A stretch of 64,000 nucleotides of DNA from Hymenobacter sp. BRD128. Lineage in GTDB: Bacteria; Bacteroidota; Bacteroidia; Cytophagales; Hymenobacteraceae. The notes beneath the pieces are model-generated. The model was not told where the DNA came from. It saw only the letters and a program-made list of their open reading frames with translations, and did not search any database. This document shows, piece after piece, positions 42,506 through 52,034 of the stretch. Positions within the stretch are counted from its first letter, which is position 1. Every line of letters begins with the position of its first letter. The position numbers and the translations under genes were made by a program. The DNA lies in assembly GCF_013256625.1 (NCBI RefSeq), contig NZ_CP053908.1, forward strand, positions 4,464,001-4,528,000, in the 5' to 3' direction.

Positions 42506-44020
42506 ATGCAAGCTAAACAACTAATGCTCGGCCTCTTGACTTCTGCCGTACTCGGTGGGGGTGTGGCCGTGGGGGGATATAAGCTGCTGGAATCCGAGCC
42601 GGGCAACGTGGCTCAAACAACGGTGGCTTCCGACCCCCAGGTGCGGTATACGTCGGCCATGCGTAGCAGCGCCTACGCTGCGCCCGAAGGCCTGAACTTC
42701 GTGGCCGCTGCGGCCGCTACCACGCCCGCCGTGGTGCACGTAATGACCGAATACAAGGCCGAGCCGGCTAGCCAGCAAAGCCGCATGATGCAGATGGACC
42801 CCTTTCTGCGTCAGTTCTTCGGCGACCAGTTTGAGGGCCGGCAGCGCGAGCCGCAGGGCGGGGGCGAAGGCTCCGGCTCGGGCGTGATTATCGCCGCCAA
42901 CGGCTACATCGTGACCAACAACCACGTAATCGACAAGGCTTCTAAAATCACGGTCGTGCTTGACGACAAGCGTAAGTTTGATGCCGAGCTGGTGGGTGCC
43001 GACCCCAGCACCGACCTGGCCGTGCTTAAGGTAAAGGCTGATAACCTGCCCTTTATCAAATACGGCAACTCCGACGACGTGAAGGTGGGGCAGTGGGTGC
43101 TTGCCGTGGGCAACCCATTCAACCTGAACTCGACCGTGACGGCCGGTATCATCTCGGCCAAAGGCCGCAGCATCGGTATCCTGGCCCGCGAGCAGAACGG
43201 CATGGGCGTGGAGTCGTACATCCAGACCGACGCCGTGGTAAACCCCGGCAACTCGGGCGGCGCGCTGGTAAACACCAACGGCGACCTCATCGGCATCAAC
43301 TCGGCCATCTCGTCGCACACCGGCTCGTTTGAAGGCTACGCCTTTGCCGTGCCCAGCTCCATTGTGAGCAAGGTGGTGGACGACCTTCTGAAATACAAGG
43401 TGGTGCAGCGCGCCCTGCTGGGGGTGCACATCCAGGAAGTAGACGCTCGCCTGGCTTCGGAGAAGAAGCTCAACACCCTGAATGGCGTGTACGTGCAGGG
43501 GCTGAATGAAAAGAGCTCGGCCGCTGCGGCTGGCTTGAAAACCGGCGATATTATCACCGACATCAACGGCGTGCCGGTAAATACGGCTGCGCAGTTGCAA
43601 GAGCAGGTGTCGCGCTTCCGCCCCGGCGATAAAATCAAAGTGGGCTACCTGCGCGGCAGCAATAAAGAAGTAGCCAACGCGACCCTCTTCAATGCTTCTA
43701 ATACCACGGCCGTGGTGCACGAGCTGCCCGCCGAAGCTGCTATCAGCTACGAGGGTGCCAAGGTGTCGCCCGTAGCGGCCCGCCTGCAAAACTCGCTCGG
43801 CATCGAGGGCGGCGCCCAGATTTCGGGCATTAAAGGCAGCAATTTCAAGGAAACCGGCATGGCCGATGGCTTTATTATCACGCGCATCGATAAGAATGCC
43901 GTGCATAAGCCCGCCGACGTACAAGCCTACCTCGACCAAGCCAAGAATAACTCGGGCGCGCTCGTCGAGGGCGTGTATCCCGATGGCCGCAAGGCTTTCT
44001 ATCCTATCGGCCGCGAATAG
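42506..44020 (+). CDS. Do/DegP-type trypsin-like serine protease with PDZ domains
   Basis: 504 residues with an N-terminal membrane/signal segment (LMLGLLTSAVLGGGVAVGG). The catalytic triad is His140 (VTNNHVID), Asp170 (STDLAVLK) and Ser250 (GNSGGAL). PDZ1 follows (LLGVHIQEVDARL...GLKTGDIITDINGVPV) and PDZ2 starts near residue 400 (SLGIEGGAQISGI). The periplasmic HtrA/DegP-DegQ family degrades or refolds misfolded envelope proteins. I chose ATG 42506; a longer frame from a TTG upstream lacks family character. A TATTTTCG box at 42416-42423 may be its -7 element. The gene lies next to hsp20. Confidence 0.95.
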   Translation: MQAKQLMLGLLTSAVLGGGVAVGGYKLLESEPGNVAQTTVASDPQVRYTSAMRSSAYAAPEGLNFVAAAAATTPAVVHVMTEYKAEPASQQSRMMQMDPFLRQFFGDQFEGRQREPQGGGEGSGSGVIIAANGYIVTNNHVIDKASKITVVLDDKRKFDAELVGADPSTDLAVLKVKADNLPFIKYGNSDDVKVGQWVLAVGNPFNLNSTVTAGIISAKGRSIGILAREQNGMGVESYIQTDAVVNPGNSGGALVNTNGDLIGINSAISSHTGSFEGYAFAVPSSIVSKVVDDLLKYKVVQRALLGVHIQEVDARLASEKKLNTLNGVYVQGLNEKSSAAAAGLKTGDIITDINGVPVNTAAQLQEQVSRFRPGDKIKVGYLRGSNKEVANATLFNASNTTAVVHELPAEAAISYEGAKVSPVAARLQNSLGIEGGAQISGIKGSNFKETGMADGFIITRIDKNAVHKPADVQAYLDQAKNNSGALVEGVYPDGRKAFYPIGRE

Positions 44021-44040
44021 TCATCAGTGCTGATTGTCAC

Positions 44041-44079
44041 AAAAAAAGCCCCCGCCAACTACTGGCGGGGGCTTTTTTT
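44041..44079. terminator. Bidirectional terminator after the DegP-like gene
   Basis: Perfect 17-nt arms (44041-44057, 44063-44079; AAAAAAAGCCCCCGCCA and complement) with a 5-base loop. A-run and T-run on either side serve both this gene and the convergent T9SS gene. Confidence 0.93.
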
Positions 44080-44098
44080 GTGGACTGTGGCGGCTCAC

Positions 44099-45808
44099 TT
44101 AGTCCACCACGAGGCGTGCGGTGCCCACCTGCGCGCCCGCCTGCACGCGCAGCGCATACACGCCGGGCGCCACGCCCGCCAGGTCGAAGGCCGTGCGCAG
44201 GCCCGCCGCTGGCAGCGCGGCGGTGCGCGTGCGCACTACCCGGCCCAGCGCGTCGAGCAAGGTGAGCGAGGCGGTGCTAGCCTCCGCCACGGCCGGCACG
44301 GCCACCGTAGTGGTGCCCTGTGCCGGATTGGGGGCTAGCGAAAAGGGCAGGCCCAGTTGCGGGCTAGCCGTAGCTATTTCAAAAGCATCCTGAAACGAAG
44401 CCAGAAAGCCCGTGGGCGCCGCCACCGGGCTAGCCAGCGGGTAGCTGTCGAAGCTGACGGGCGGCAGCGCCACGCCGCCCACGTACACGATGGCGGCGGG
44501 CGTCACGGCCAGGGCGTTGGCCTGGTCGGTGCCGGTGCCGCCCACGGCCTTGGCCCACTGAAAGGAGCCGCTCGTGTTGAGGTCGAGGATTTTAGTTACA
44601 AAAGCATCGTTGAAAGAACCATTGCTGGTGAGCGTAGTCGAGCCAAATGCCGCCGTGCCCGCAAAGCCACCCGCCACGTAGAGGCTGCCCAGGTGCACGG
44701 CAATGGCCGTGGGGTAGTCGCTGAGCTGCCCGCCCGCCTGCTGCGCCCAGGTAAAGCTGCCGGTGCTGCCGGCATCGACCAGCTTGGCCACGAAGATGTC
44801 GTAGGGCCCGCCAAACGAGCTGACGTTGGTGAGCATGCTGGGGCCAAATGAGAGCGAACCCTGAAACCGACCCGCCAGGTACACATAAGCGCCGCTCACC
44901 GCCAGGTCATTGACTACGTGCAGCCCGTTGCCCGGCACCGCCTGCACCCAGCTAAACGAGCTGCCAGCCCCCGCATCGCTGAGCTTGGCCACGAACATAT
45001 TAAAAGTGCCGCTGGGCGTGATGGCAACGCCACCAAAGTTGGTAGTGCCCCCAAACAACCCCGTGGCGTATACGCTGGGGCCGCTCACGGCCAGCGCGCT
45101 GCCAAAGTCGTTGCCGGTGCTGCCCACCGGCTGCGTCCAGGCAAAGCTGCCTCTAGCCCCCGCGTCGGTCAGCTTGCTGATAAATACATCCGAAATCCCC
45201 AGGCTGGTAAGCGTAGTCGGGCCGAAGGTGGCCGTATCGGTAAAGTTGCCGATGGTGTAAACGCCGCTTGCCGTGGCCGCCAGGCCATTAATTTGGTCAT
45301 TGCCGGGGCCGCCCACCGGCTGCGCCCAGGCAAAGCTGCCGCTAGCCCCCGCGTCGAGAATTTTGGCCACGAAGCCATCGCTTTGGCCGGCGCTGATGAG
45401 GGTGCGGCTGCCAAAAGCGGCCGCGCCATCGAAGTAGCCGGCCACGTACACGCTGCCGCCGCTTTGGGCCAGGGCGGTGGCCTGGTCGCTGCCCGGCCCG
45501 CCGGCCTGCTGCGCCCACACCAAGGTGCTGCCCCGGCTAGCCCACTTGGCCACGAATATGTCTTCCTGGCCGGCGCTGGTGAGGGTGACGCCGCCGAGCG
45601 CCACGGTGCCGGTGAAGGTGCCGGCCACGTACACGTTGCCGCTGGCATCGAGGGCAGTAGCTATCACAGTGGCCGAGCTGCCGGCGGCGGTAGGAGCCAC
45701 GGCCTGGGGGGCTAGCCACTTCGGCACGGGTGCCTGGGCAGCGGCCAGTCGGGGCCAGGCCCCGAGCCACAGCACCACCCAAAGAATTACGAGTAAAGAA
45801 TTGCGCAT
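44099..45808 (-). CDS. T9SS type A sorting protein with beta-propeller repeats
   Basis: 569 residues from the ATG at 45808 (signal SLLVILWVVLWLGAWPRLAAAQ). The mature part is about eight repeats of roughly 50 residues, such as YVAGTFTGTVALGGVTLTSAG and VGGPGNDQINGLA, of the SBBP type: the unit pattern is VYVAG-x-F-x-G-T-x-x-F-G with WAQ(P/Q)AGG. The C-terminus (FSLAPNPAQGTTTV, LLDALGRVVRT, GVYALRVQAG) is a type A CTD. Its layout matches 36526-38187, so it is a likely surface protein. Convergent with the DegP-type gene, with a shared terminator. Confidence 0.88.
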   Translation of the reverse strand: MRNSLLVILWVVLWLGAWPRLAAAQAPVPKWLAPQAVAPTAAGSSATVIATALDASGNVYVAGTFTGTVALGGVTLTSAGQEDIFVAKWASRGSTLVWAQQAGGPGSDQATALAQSGGSVYVAGYFDGAAAFGSRTLISAGQSDGFVAKILDAGASGSFAWAQPVGGPGNDQINGLAATASGVYTIGNFTDTATFGPTTLTSLGISDVFISKLTDAGARGSFAWTQPVGSTGNDFGSALAVSGPSVYATGLFGGTTNFGGVAITPSGTFNMFVAKLSDAGAGSSFSWVQAVPGNGLHVVNDLAVSGAYVYLAGRFQGSLSFGPSMLTNVSSFGGPYDIFVAKLVDAGSTGSFTWAQQAGGQLSDYPTAIAVHLGSLYVAGGFAGTAAFGSTTLTSNGSFNDAFVTKILDLNTSGSFQWAKAVGGTGTDQANALAVTPAAIVYVGGVALPPVSFDSYPLASPVAAPTGFLASFQDAFEIATASPQLGLPFSLAPNPAQGTTTVAVPAVAEASTASLTLLDALGRVVRTRTAALPAAGLRTAFDLAGVAPGVYALRVQAGAQVGTARLVVD

Positions 45809-45991
45809 GCAGGAAAAAACAAAAGCCAAGTGAAAGGTAAGCCCGTAAATATAGCGGCTTGCCCTAGTGAAAATGCCGGTGCGCCGCACGTGCAGCGCAA
45901 TAGACCAGACGCATGGCTTTTGGAAAGCGAAACAGGTGCTTCTGCCTCTGAAAACGGTAGCTTTACGCCCTCATTTTTCTCTTGCCGGGCA

Positions 45992-46411
45992 ATGACTCCA
46001 CTCGCTACTTCCTTTCCCGACGCCTTTACGCTCGACTACCGGCCCGAGCAGCACCTGCTCATTGGCCGGTGGCTGCACCCGGTGTCGCTGGCCGAGATTA
46101 AAACGCACTACGCCGCCCTGCTGGAAGCCGCCGTGGCCCACGGCCACTGCCGGCACTGGCTGCTCGATGTGCGCCGCCGCCACATCAACGACGCGGCGGC
46201 CATTGCCTGGTTTGCCGACTTCAGCCGCCAGCTGCCGCAGGTGCTGGGGCAGCCCGTGGCACTCGCCTACTTCGCGATGGTAGACCAGCGCGAGGCCACT
46301 GCCAATGCCGGCCTGCGCGAAAACATTCGGCAGGGTGCCACCCACGGCAGTCGCTACTGCTACTTCAACCAGGAAAGCGATGCCCTGGCCTGGCTGCTAC
46401 AGCAGCCCTAG
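45992..46411 (+). CDS. Hypothetical protein, STAS/SpoIIAA-like fold possible
   Basis: 139 residues from the ATG at 45992; the frame extends upstream without protein-like sequence. The pattern (FTLDYRPEQHLLIGRWLHPVSLAEIKTHYAALLEAAVAHGH, then WLLDVRRRHINDAAAIAWFADF) is like small regulators with an alpha/beta SpoIIAA-type fold, but no motif settles it. A TAGCTTTA box ends at 45965, 26 bases before the start. Soluble and cytoplasmic; function unknown. Confidence 0.6.
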   Translation: MTPLATSFPDAFTLDYRPEQHLLIGRWLHPVSLAEIKTHYAALLEAAVAHGHCRHWLLDVRRRHINDAAAIAWFADFSRQLPQVLGQPVALAYFAMVDQREATANAGLRENIRQGATHGSRYCYFNQESDALAWLLQQP

Positions 46412-46417
46412 CGGCCC

Positions 46418-46425
46418 TACCTTTG
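46418..46425 (+). promoter_or_regulatory. Candidate -7 box of the ALDH7 gene
   Basis: TACCTTTG fits TAnnTTTG and ends 31 bases before the ATG at 46457. Confidence 0.4.
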
Positions 46426-46456
46426 GCGACTCCCACCGCTTAGTTTTCTCTTGCAT

Positions 46457-48058
46457 ATGAAGCAGGCCCTCGAAGAAGCCACCACCCCTGATGTGACCGT
46501 GCCGCACCCGCACCAAGACCCCCACGGCATGCGCGACGTGCTGCGCCAGCTCGGCGTGCAGCCCCAAAACCCGGCCTACAGCACCGGCCGCCAGTGGGGC
46601 GGGGCGAGCAACCCAAACCGCGTTGTCGTGTCGCCGGCCGACGGCCAGCGTATCGCGGCCGTGGCCCAGGCCACGGTGGCCGACTACCACACCGTGGTAG
46701 CCGCCGCCGAAGCCGCGTTTCCGGTGTGGCGGCTGGTGCCCGCGCCCCAGCGCGGCGACGTGGTGCGCCAGATTGGGCTAGCCCTGCGCCACCACAAGGA
46801 AGCGCTGGGCAAGCTGGTGAGCTACGAGATGGGCAAAATCTTGCAGGAAGGCCTGGGCGAAGTGCAGGAGATGATTGACATCTGCGACTTTGCGGTGGGC
46901 CTCAGCCGGCAGCTGCACGGCTACACCATGCACTCGGAGCGGCCCGCGCACCGCATGTACGAGCAGTACCACCCGCTGGGCATTGTGGGCATCATCTCGG
47001 CCTTCAACTTTCCGGTGGCCGTGTGGAGCTGGAACGCCATGCTGGCCGCCGTGTGCGGCGATGTGTGCATCTGGAAGCCCTCGGAGAAAACCCCGCTGGC
47101 CGCCGTGGCCGTGCAGCACCTCATCGAGAAAGTGCTGGCCGATAATAACGTGCCCGAAGGCGTGTTCAGCCTCGTGCTGGGCCACGCCGACGTGGGCCAG
47201 GCCATGAGCGCCGACGAGCGCGTGCCGCTGGTGTCGGCCACCGGCAGCACCCGCATGGGCCGGGCCGTGGGCGCCGCCGTGGGCCAGCGCCTGGGCCGTG
47301 CCCTGCTGGAGCTGGGCGGCAACAACGCCATCATCCTTACCCCGCAGGCCGACCTCGACATGGCCATGCGCGCCATTGTGTTTGGGGCGGTGGGCACGGC
47401 AGGGCAGCGCTGCACCACTACGCGCCGCCTCATCATCCACGATTCTATCTACGAAGAAGTTAGCCAGCGCCTGCTGGCCGCCTACGCCAAGCTGCCGGTG
47501 GGCCACCCGCTACAAGCTGGCACCCTGGTGGGCCCGCTCATCGACGCCGACGCCGTGACGCTGTTTACCAATGCGCTGGAAGCGGTGCAAAAGGAGGGCG
47601 GCACCCTGCTCACCGGCGGCCAGGTGCTGAGCAGCGCCGAGCTGCACGGCGGGCACTACGTGCTGCCCGCCCTGGTAGCGGCCGAAAACCACTACGCCAC
47701 CGTGCAGGCCGAAACCTTCGCGCCTATCCTCTACCTGCTCAAATACTCGGGCGGCGTGGAAAACGCCGTGGCACTGCAAAACGGCGTGCGGCAAGGCTTG
47801 TCCTCGGCCATCTTCACCCTGAATCTGCGCGAGGCCGAGGCCTTCTTGGGCCACGCCGGCTCCGACTGCGGCATTGCCAACGTGAATATTGGCACGAGCG
47901 GCGCCGAAATCGGTGGGGCTTTCGGCGGCGAAAAGGAAACCGGCGGCGGCCGCGAGTCGGGCTCCGATGCCTGGCGCGTGTATATGCGCCGCCAGACCAA
48001 TACCATTAACTACGGCACTGAGCTGCCACTGGCCCAGGGAATCAAGTTCGATATTTAA
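46457..48058 (+). CDS. amaB: Aldehyde dehydrogenase family 7 (aminoadipate semialdehyde/P6C dehydrogenase)
   Basis: 533 residues, ALDH7 length. The catalytic Cys is in GTAGQRCTTTRR, the base Glu in LLELGGNNAI, and NAD-binding residues in FNFPVAVWSWNAMLAAVCGD and WKPSEKTPL. ALDH7 enzymes oxidise L-aminoadipate semialdehyde (in equilibrium with piperideine-6-carboxylate) in lysine degradation, and also betaine aldehyde in some cases. The symbol is by family similarity only. ATG at 46457 chosen; a TTG two codons earlier is also in frame. No other lysine-degradation gene is in the window. Confidence 0.85.
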   Translation: MKQALEEATTPDVTVPHPHQDPHGMRDVLRQLGVQPQNPAYSTGRQWGGASNPNRVVVSPADGQRIAAVAQATVADYHTVVAAAEAAFPVWRLVPAPQRGDVVRQIGLALRHHKEALGKLVSYEMGKILQEGLGEVQEMIDICDFAVGLSRQLHGYTMHSERPAHRMYEQYHPLGIVGIISAFNFPVAVWSWNAMLAAVCGDVCIWKPSEKTPLAAVAVQHLIEKVLADNNVPEGVFSLVLGHADVGQAMSADERVPLVSATGSTRMGRAVGAAVGQRLGRALLELGGNNAIILTPQADLDMAMRAIVFGAVGTAGQRCTTTRRLIIHDSIYEEVSQRLLAAYAKLPVGHPLQAGTLVGPLIDADAVTLFTNALEAVQKEGGTLLTGGQVLSSAELHGGHYVLPALVAAENHYATVQAETFAPILYLLKYSGGVENAVALQNGVRQGLSSAIFTLNLREAEAFLGHAGSDCGIANVNIGTSGAEIGGAFGGEKETGGGRESGSDAWRVYMRRQTNTINYGTELPLAQGIKFDI

Positions 48059-48077
48059 CTCTCCGCCTTCCCAGGCC

Positions 48078-48115
48078 CAAAACGGCCCGTTACCGGCAGG
48101 TAGCGGGCCGTTTTG
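48078..48115 (+). terminator. Terminator after the ALDH7 gene
   Basis: Stem with AAAACGGCCCG on the left and CGGGCCGTTTT on the right (one mismatch near the loop), then TGG. It lies 20 bases after the stop. Confidence 0.8.
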
Positions 48116-48172
48116 GTTGCCCTAAGCGAGGTGAACGATGCAGGCCGGGCGGCGGCGGGCCATCTTTGCCCC

Positions 48173-49342
48173 ATGCTACACACGCTATTCGAGGTGGGGT
48201 TTGAGTGGCTGGCCCGGCGCACGGCCCACCGGCACTGGCGCTGGTGGCTGGCCGGGCTGTGCCTGCTGGTGGCGGCCACGTTTCAATTCCCGAAAGTCAA
48301 CCACGCCTACGCCCAGCTTTTTGCGCACACCGAGGTGCTGGATGAAAAGCTGCGTCGCATCAACGAGCAGATAGCGGCACCTTTTACGCCGCGCGCCGAC
48401 GTAGCTGCGACGCACCTGGCCAAAATGAGCTTTCGGCTGGCCGTGCCCCTGCTGGCGCGGGTACTGCACCTGCCGCTGGCTGCACTGCTAGGCTTGCAGG
48501 TGCTGGCGGGCCTGGCTGTATTTTACCGGGTGGCGAGCCTGCTCGCCGCCAGCCTGCGCGACCGCGTGGCCGCGGCGCTGCTCACGCTGGGGCTGGCGCT
48601 TACGTACTTCGGCTACGAGTATACCTATGACCTAAGCGGGTACTTCGATGGGCTGGGTTACGCGGCACTCATCCTGGCGCTGGGCGCGCGGCGCTGGCTA
48701 GCCATCTGGGGGCTGGTGCTGGCCGGCGGCTTCGTCGATGAGCGGGTGCTGGCGGCCAGTACGTTGCTGGTGTTTTGGTACGGCGCGCGGCAGCACGAGT
48801 GGCAGGTGCCGGGCCTGCGGCGCTTCCTGTTTACGCGGCCGGCCACGGCAGTGTACGCGGCGTGGCTAGCCTACGGGGCGCTGCGGCTAGCCCTGATGTG
48901 GCACTATGGGCTGCACACGGCGGGCGGGCTGGTGGGCATGTCGGCGCTCTTCCACAGCAGCTGGCACGAGCTGTTGGCGCTGGGCTTCGTCACGGGCTTA
49001 TCGAGCTATTGGCTGCCGGTGGCGCTGGCGCTGGCGTTGCTGGCCTACCAGCGGCGCTGGCAGCTGCTGATGTTACTACTAGGTAGCTTCGCGCCCATCT
49101 TCGCGGGCGCCTTTGCCGTCACCGACATCACGCGCAGCCTGGCGTTTGGCATGCCGGTGGCGCTCATCAGCCTCGACCTGCTGGGGCGGCATACCACCCT
49201 GGCCGAGCGGCGCTACCTGGCGCTGGTGGTGGTATTCTTCGCGCTGCTCATCCCGGCGTATTTCACCACCGGCTACCTGCAATACGCCGGCCCGGTGTGG
49301 CTGGTGCTGCTGCGGGTGCTGGCCAACCGGTCGTATCAGTGA
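48173..49342 (+). CDS. Multi-pass membrane protein of unknown function
   Basis: 389 residues with about ten hydrophobic segments (for example WLAGLCLLVAATFQF, AALLGLQVLAGLAVFYR and WLPVALALALLAYQ). The N-terminal region between helix 1 and helix 2 (HAYAQLFAHTEVLDEKLRRIN) is polar and helical. I recognise no family, though the pattern is like the membrane part of GT-C type glycosyltransferases or uncharacterised DUF membrane proteins. I chose ATG 48173; a CATCTTTG box ends 4 bases before it. A long palindrome lies 33 bases after the stop. Confidence 0.7.
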   Translation: MLHTLFEVGFEWLARRTAHRHWRWWLAGLCLLVAATFQFPKVNHAYAQLFAHTEVLDEKLRRINEQIAAPFTPRADVAATHLAKMSFRLAVPLLARVLHLPLAALLGLQVLAGLAVFYRVASLLAASLRDRVAAALLTLGLALTYFGYEYTYDLSGYFDGLGYAALILALGARRWLAIWGLVLAGGFVDERVLAASTLLVFWYGARQHEWQVPGLRRFLFTRPATAVYAAWLAYGALRLALMWHYGLHTAGGLVGMSALFHSSWHELLALGFVTGLSSYWLPVALALALLAYQRRWQLLMLLLGSFAPIFAGAFAVTDITRSLAFGMPVALISLDLLGRHTTLAERRYLALVVVFFALLIPAYFTTGYLQYAGPVWLVLLRVLANRSYQ

Positions 49343-49375
49343 GTAGCCCTGGCGCGCGGCTACTTGTCGTAGGCC

Positions 49376-49504
49376 GATGGCGCGGGGGGCTACCCGTGTC
49401 TGCTATTTCGCCGGCCACTGGCCGGCGGGCGTAAGGTTGCGCGTGCACTGAATGCCGGCCAGCGGCCGGCGAAATAGCAGACACGGGCAGAGCCTCGCGC
49501 CATC
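49376..49504. repeat. Large imperfect palindrome, 51-nt arms
   Basis: Arms 49376-49426 and 49454-49504 pair along nearly all their length with a few mismatches in the outer third (ACCCGTGTCTGCTATTTCGC core, then CCGGCC...GGCCGG). The 27-base loop is unrelated. It sits in the gap between convergent genes and contains no protein. It is like a small non-autonomous or REP-type element. Confidence 0.8.
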
Positions 49505-49544
49505 GGGGCTAGCTTAACAGCTTGTAGCTAGCCTTAGTACGGGG

Positions 49545-50084
49545 CTACTTACCGTAGCGCACGTCGCCGTGGCCCTTCAGGATGAGGCCGTTACCGTTAA
49601 AAACCACGTAGTAGAGCCGGTAGCGCTCGCCGGGCGTCAGCCCCAGCTTGGCGTAGTCGAAAGCCGTGGCGTAGTAGCCGCTGCCGGCGTAGCCGTGGGG
49701 CAGGCGCAGCACCTCCTTGACGTCGCGGCTCACGAGCACGGCCGCGGTCGAAAACGGGCTGGGGCCGCTAGCCCCGTTTTTGCTGACGACGGCCCAGGTG
49801 GCCACGGCGGCCGGGTTGGGGTACAGGGTAAGCCGGTCCAGGAAGCTGGTTTGCGGCGCGCCTTCGAGCGAAATGCTGAGCTCCGGAAACAGGGCTTTTT
49901 CCTGGGCGGTCCAGGTGGCGTCGGCCGTCCAGTCGGTGGGGTCCTGGGTGCCGTTGGCCATGCCACTGGCATCGCGGTAGGAGATGCCGTCGCCGGCCCC
50001 AAAGTCGAGGCCTGGGGCGTCGTCGGTCTTGTGGCAGGCGGCTAGGCTCAGTAGTAATCCAGCAACAAGTAAGGGTTTGCGCAT
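49545..50084 (-). CDS. Hypothetical lipoprotein
   Basis: 179 residues with a lipoprotein signal (RKPLLVAGLLLSLAAC, Cys17). The mature part starts with an acidic stretch and then has beta-rich segments (TAAVLVSRDVKEVLRLPHGYAGSGYY, RYRLYYVVFNGNG). No known family. Single gene with a short upstream AT-rich region, convergent with the membrane protein gene and 47 bases after the glycosyltransferase gene's stop codon. Confidence 0.7.
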   Translation of the reverse strand: MRKPLLVAGLLLSLAACHKTDDAPGLDFGAGDGISYRDASGMANGTQDPTDWTADATWTAQEKALFPELSISLEGAPQTSFLDRLTLYPNPAAVATWAVVSKNGASGPSPFSTAAVLVSRDVKEVLRLPHGYAGSGYYATAFDYAKLGLTPGERYRLYYVVFNGNGLILKGHGDVRYGK

Positions 50085-50131
50085 AGCCGAAAACAGAAAT
50101 TATTCGACCAAGATACGCCCTGGCTAGGCCC

Positions 50132-50862
50132 TCAATTTGCCTTCTTAAAATCGCCCCGCGAAAAGTATTTCTCAATCAGGCAGTACACCAGAATAAAGAA
50201 GTAGCGGCTACCCATCTCCTTGATTTTGAGCTTCGACTCGCCATACTTGCGGTTGGTCCACGAGTTGGGCAGCACGGCGTAGGTGTAGCCGCGCACAATG
50301 GCTTTGAGCGGCAGCTCCAGCGTGAGGTTGAAGTGTGGCGAGAGGAAGGGCTTGAGCCCATCCATGGTGCTGCGCCGGTACAGCTTAAAAGCGTTGGTGC
50401 AGTCGTTGTAGCGCAGCCGAAACACGGCCCGCACAATGGTGTTGGCCACCCGGTTGAGGGTTTTTTTGTGGGCCGGGTAGTCGACCACGCGCCCGCCCTT
50501 TATCCATCGCGAGCCAAATACGCAGTCGTAGCCCTCTTGCAGCTTGTGGTAAAAGCGCACGAGGTCGGCGGGGTCGTCCGAGAGGTCGGCCATCATCACG
50601 GCCACGCAGTCACCCTGGTAGCGCTCCAGGCCGTAGCGCACGGCGTAGCCAAAGCCGTTGGGGCCGGGGTTGGTGTAGGTGGTCAGGGTCGGAATTTCCT
50701 GGGCCAGCTCGGTGAGGCGGGCCAGGGTGCCGTCCTTCGAGTTGTCGTTGGTAACCACGATTTCGTGGGCTATGCCCTCCTGCACCAGCTTGGCGTGCAG
50801 CGTGCGCAGCGTTTCGGCGATGCTTTCTTCCTCGTTGTAGGCCGGAATGACGACGCTGAGCT

Positions 50863-50866
<4 letters not shown>
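50132..50866 (-). CDS. Glycosyltransferase family 2 (DPM1/DPS-like)
   Basis: 244 residues, GT-A fold. VVIPAYNEEESIAETLRTL opens the nucleotide-sugar site, followed by EIVVTNDNSKDGT; the DxD-type region is VAVMMADLSDDPADL and the acceptor region is FGSRWIKGGRVVDYP. The branch resembles dolichyl- or undecaprenyl-phosphate mannose synthases. It likely transfers a sugar to a lipid carrier or a glycan. Start overlaps the stop of the upstream epimerase gene by 4 bases (ATGA), so the two are translationally coupled. Confidence 0.9.
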
Positions 50867-51933
<1,067 letters not shown>

Positions 51934-51978
51934 AATCTGTACTGGACGATGCGCATTAGCACCGTAGACAAAGATAAA

Positions 51979-52015
51979 AGAACGTCCTGCTGAGCTTGCC
52001 GAAGCACGACGTTCT
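51979..52015. repeat. Short copy of the dispersed palindrome family
   Basis: AGAACGTC at 51979-51986 pairs with GACGTTCT at 52008-52015, enclosing CTGCTGAGCTTGCCGAAGCA. The inner wording is the same as in the copy at 56576-56671 and close to 39471-39511. Confidence 0.7.
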
Positions 52016-52034
52016 TACCGCATTCCGCCCGGTG

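Noticed and set aside
42521..43939. 472-codon open frame on the minus strand opposite the DegP-type protease
   Set aside because: The plus strand has an intact catalytic triad and PDZ domains. The antisense product is a His/Gly/Arg-rich string without motifs.
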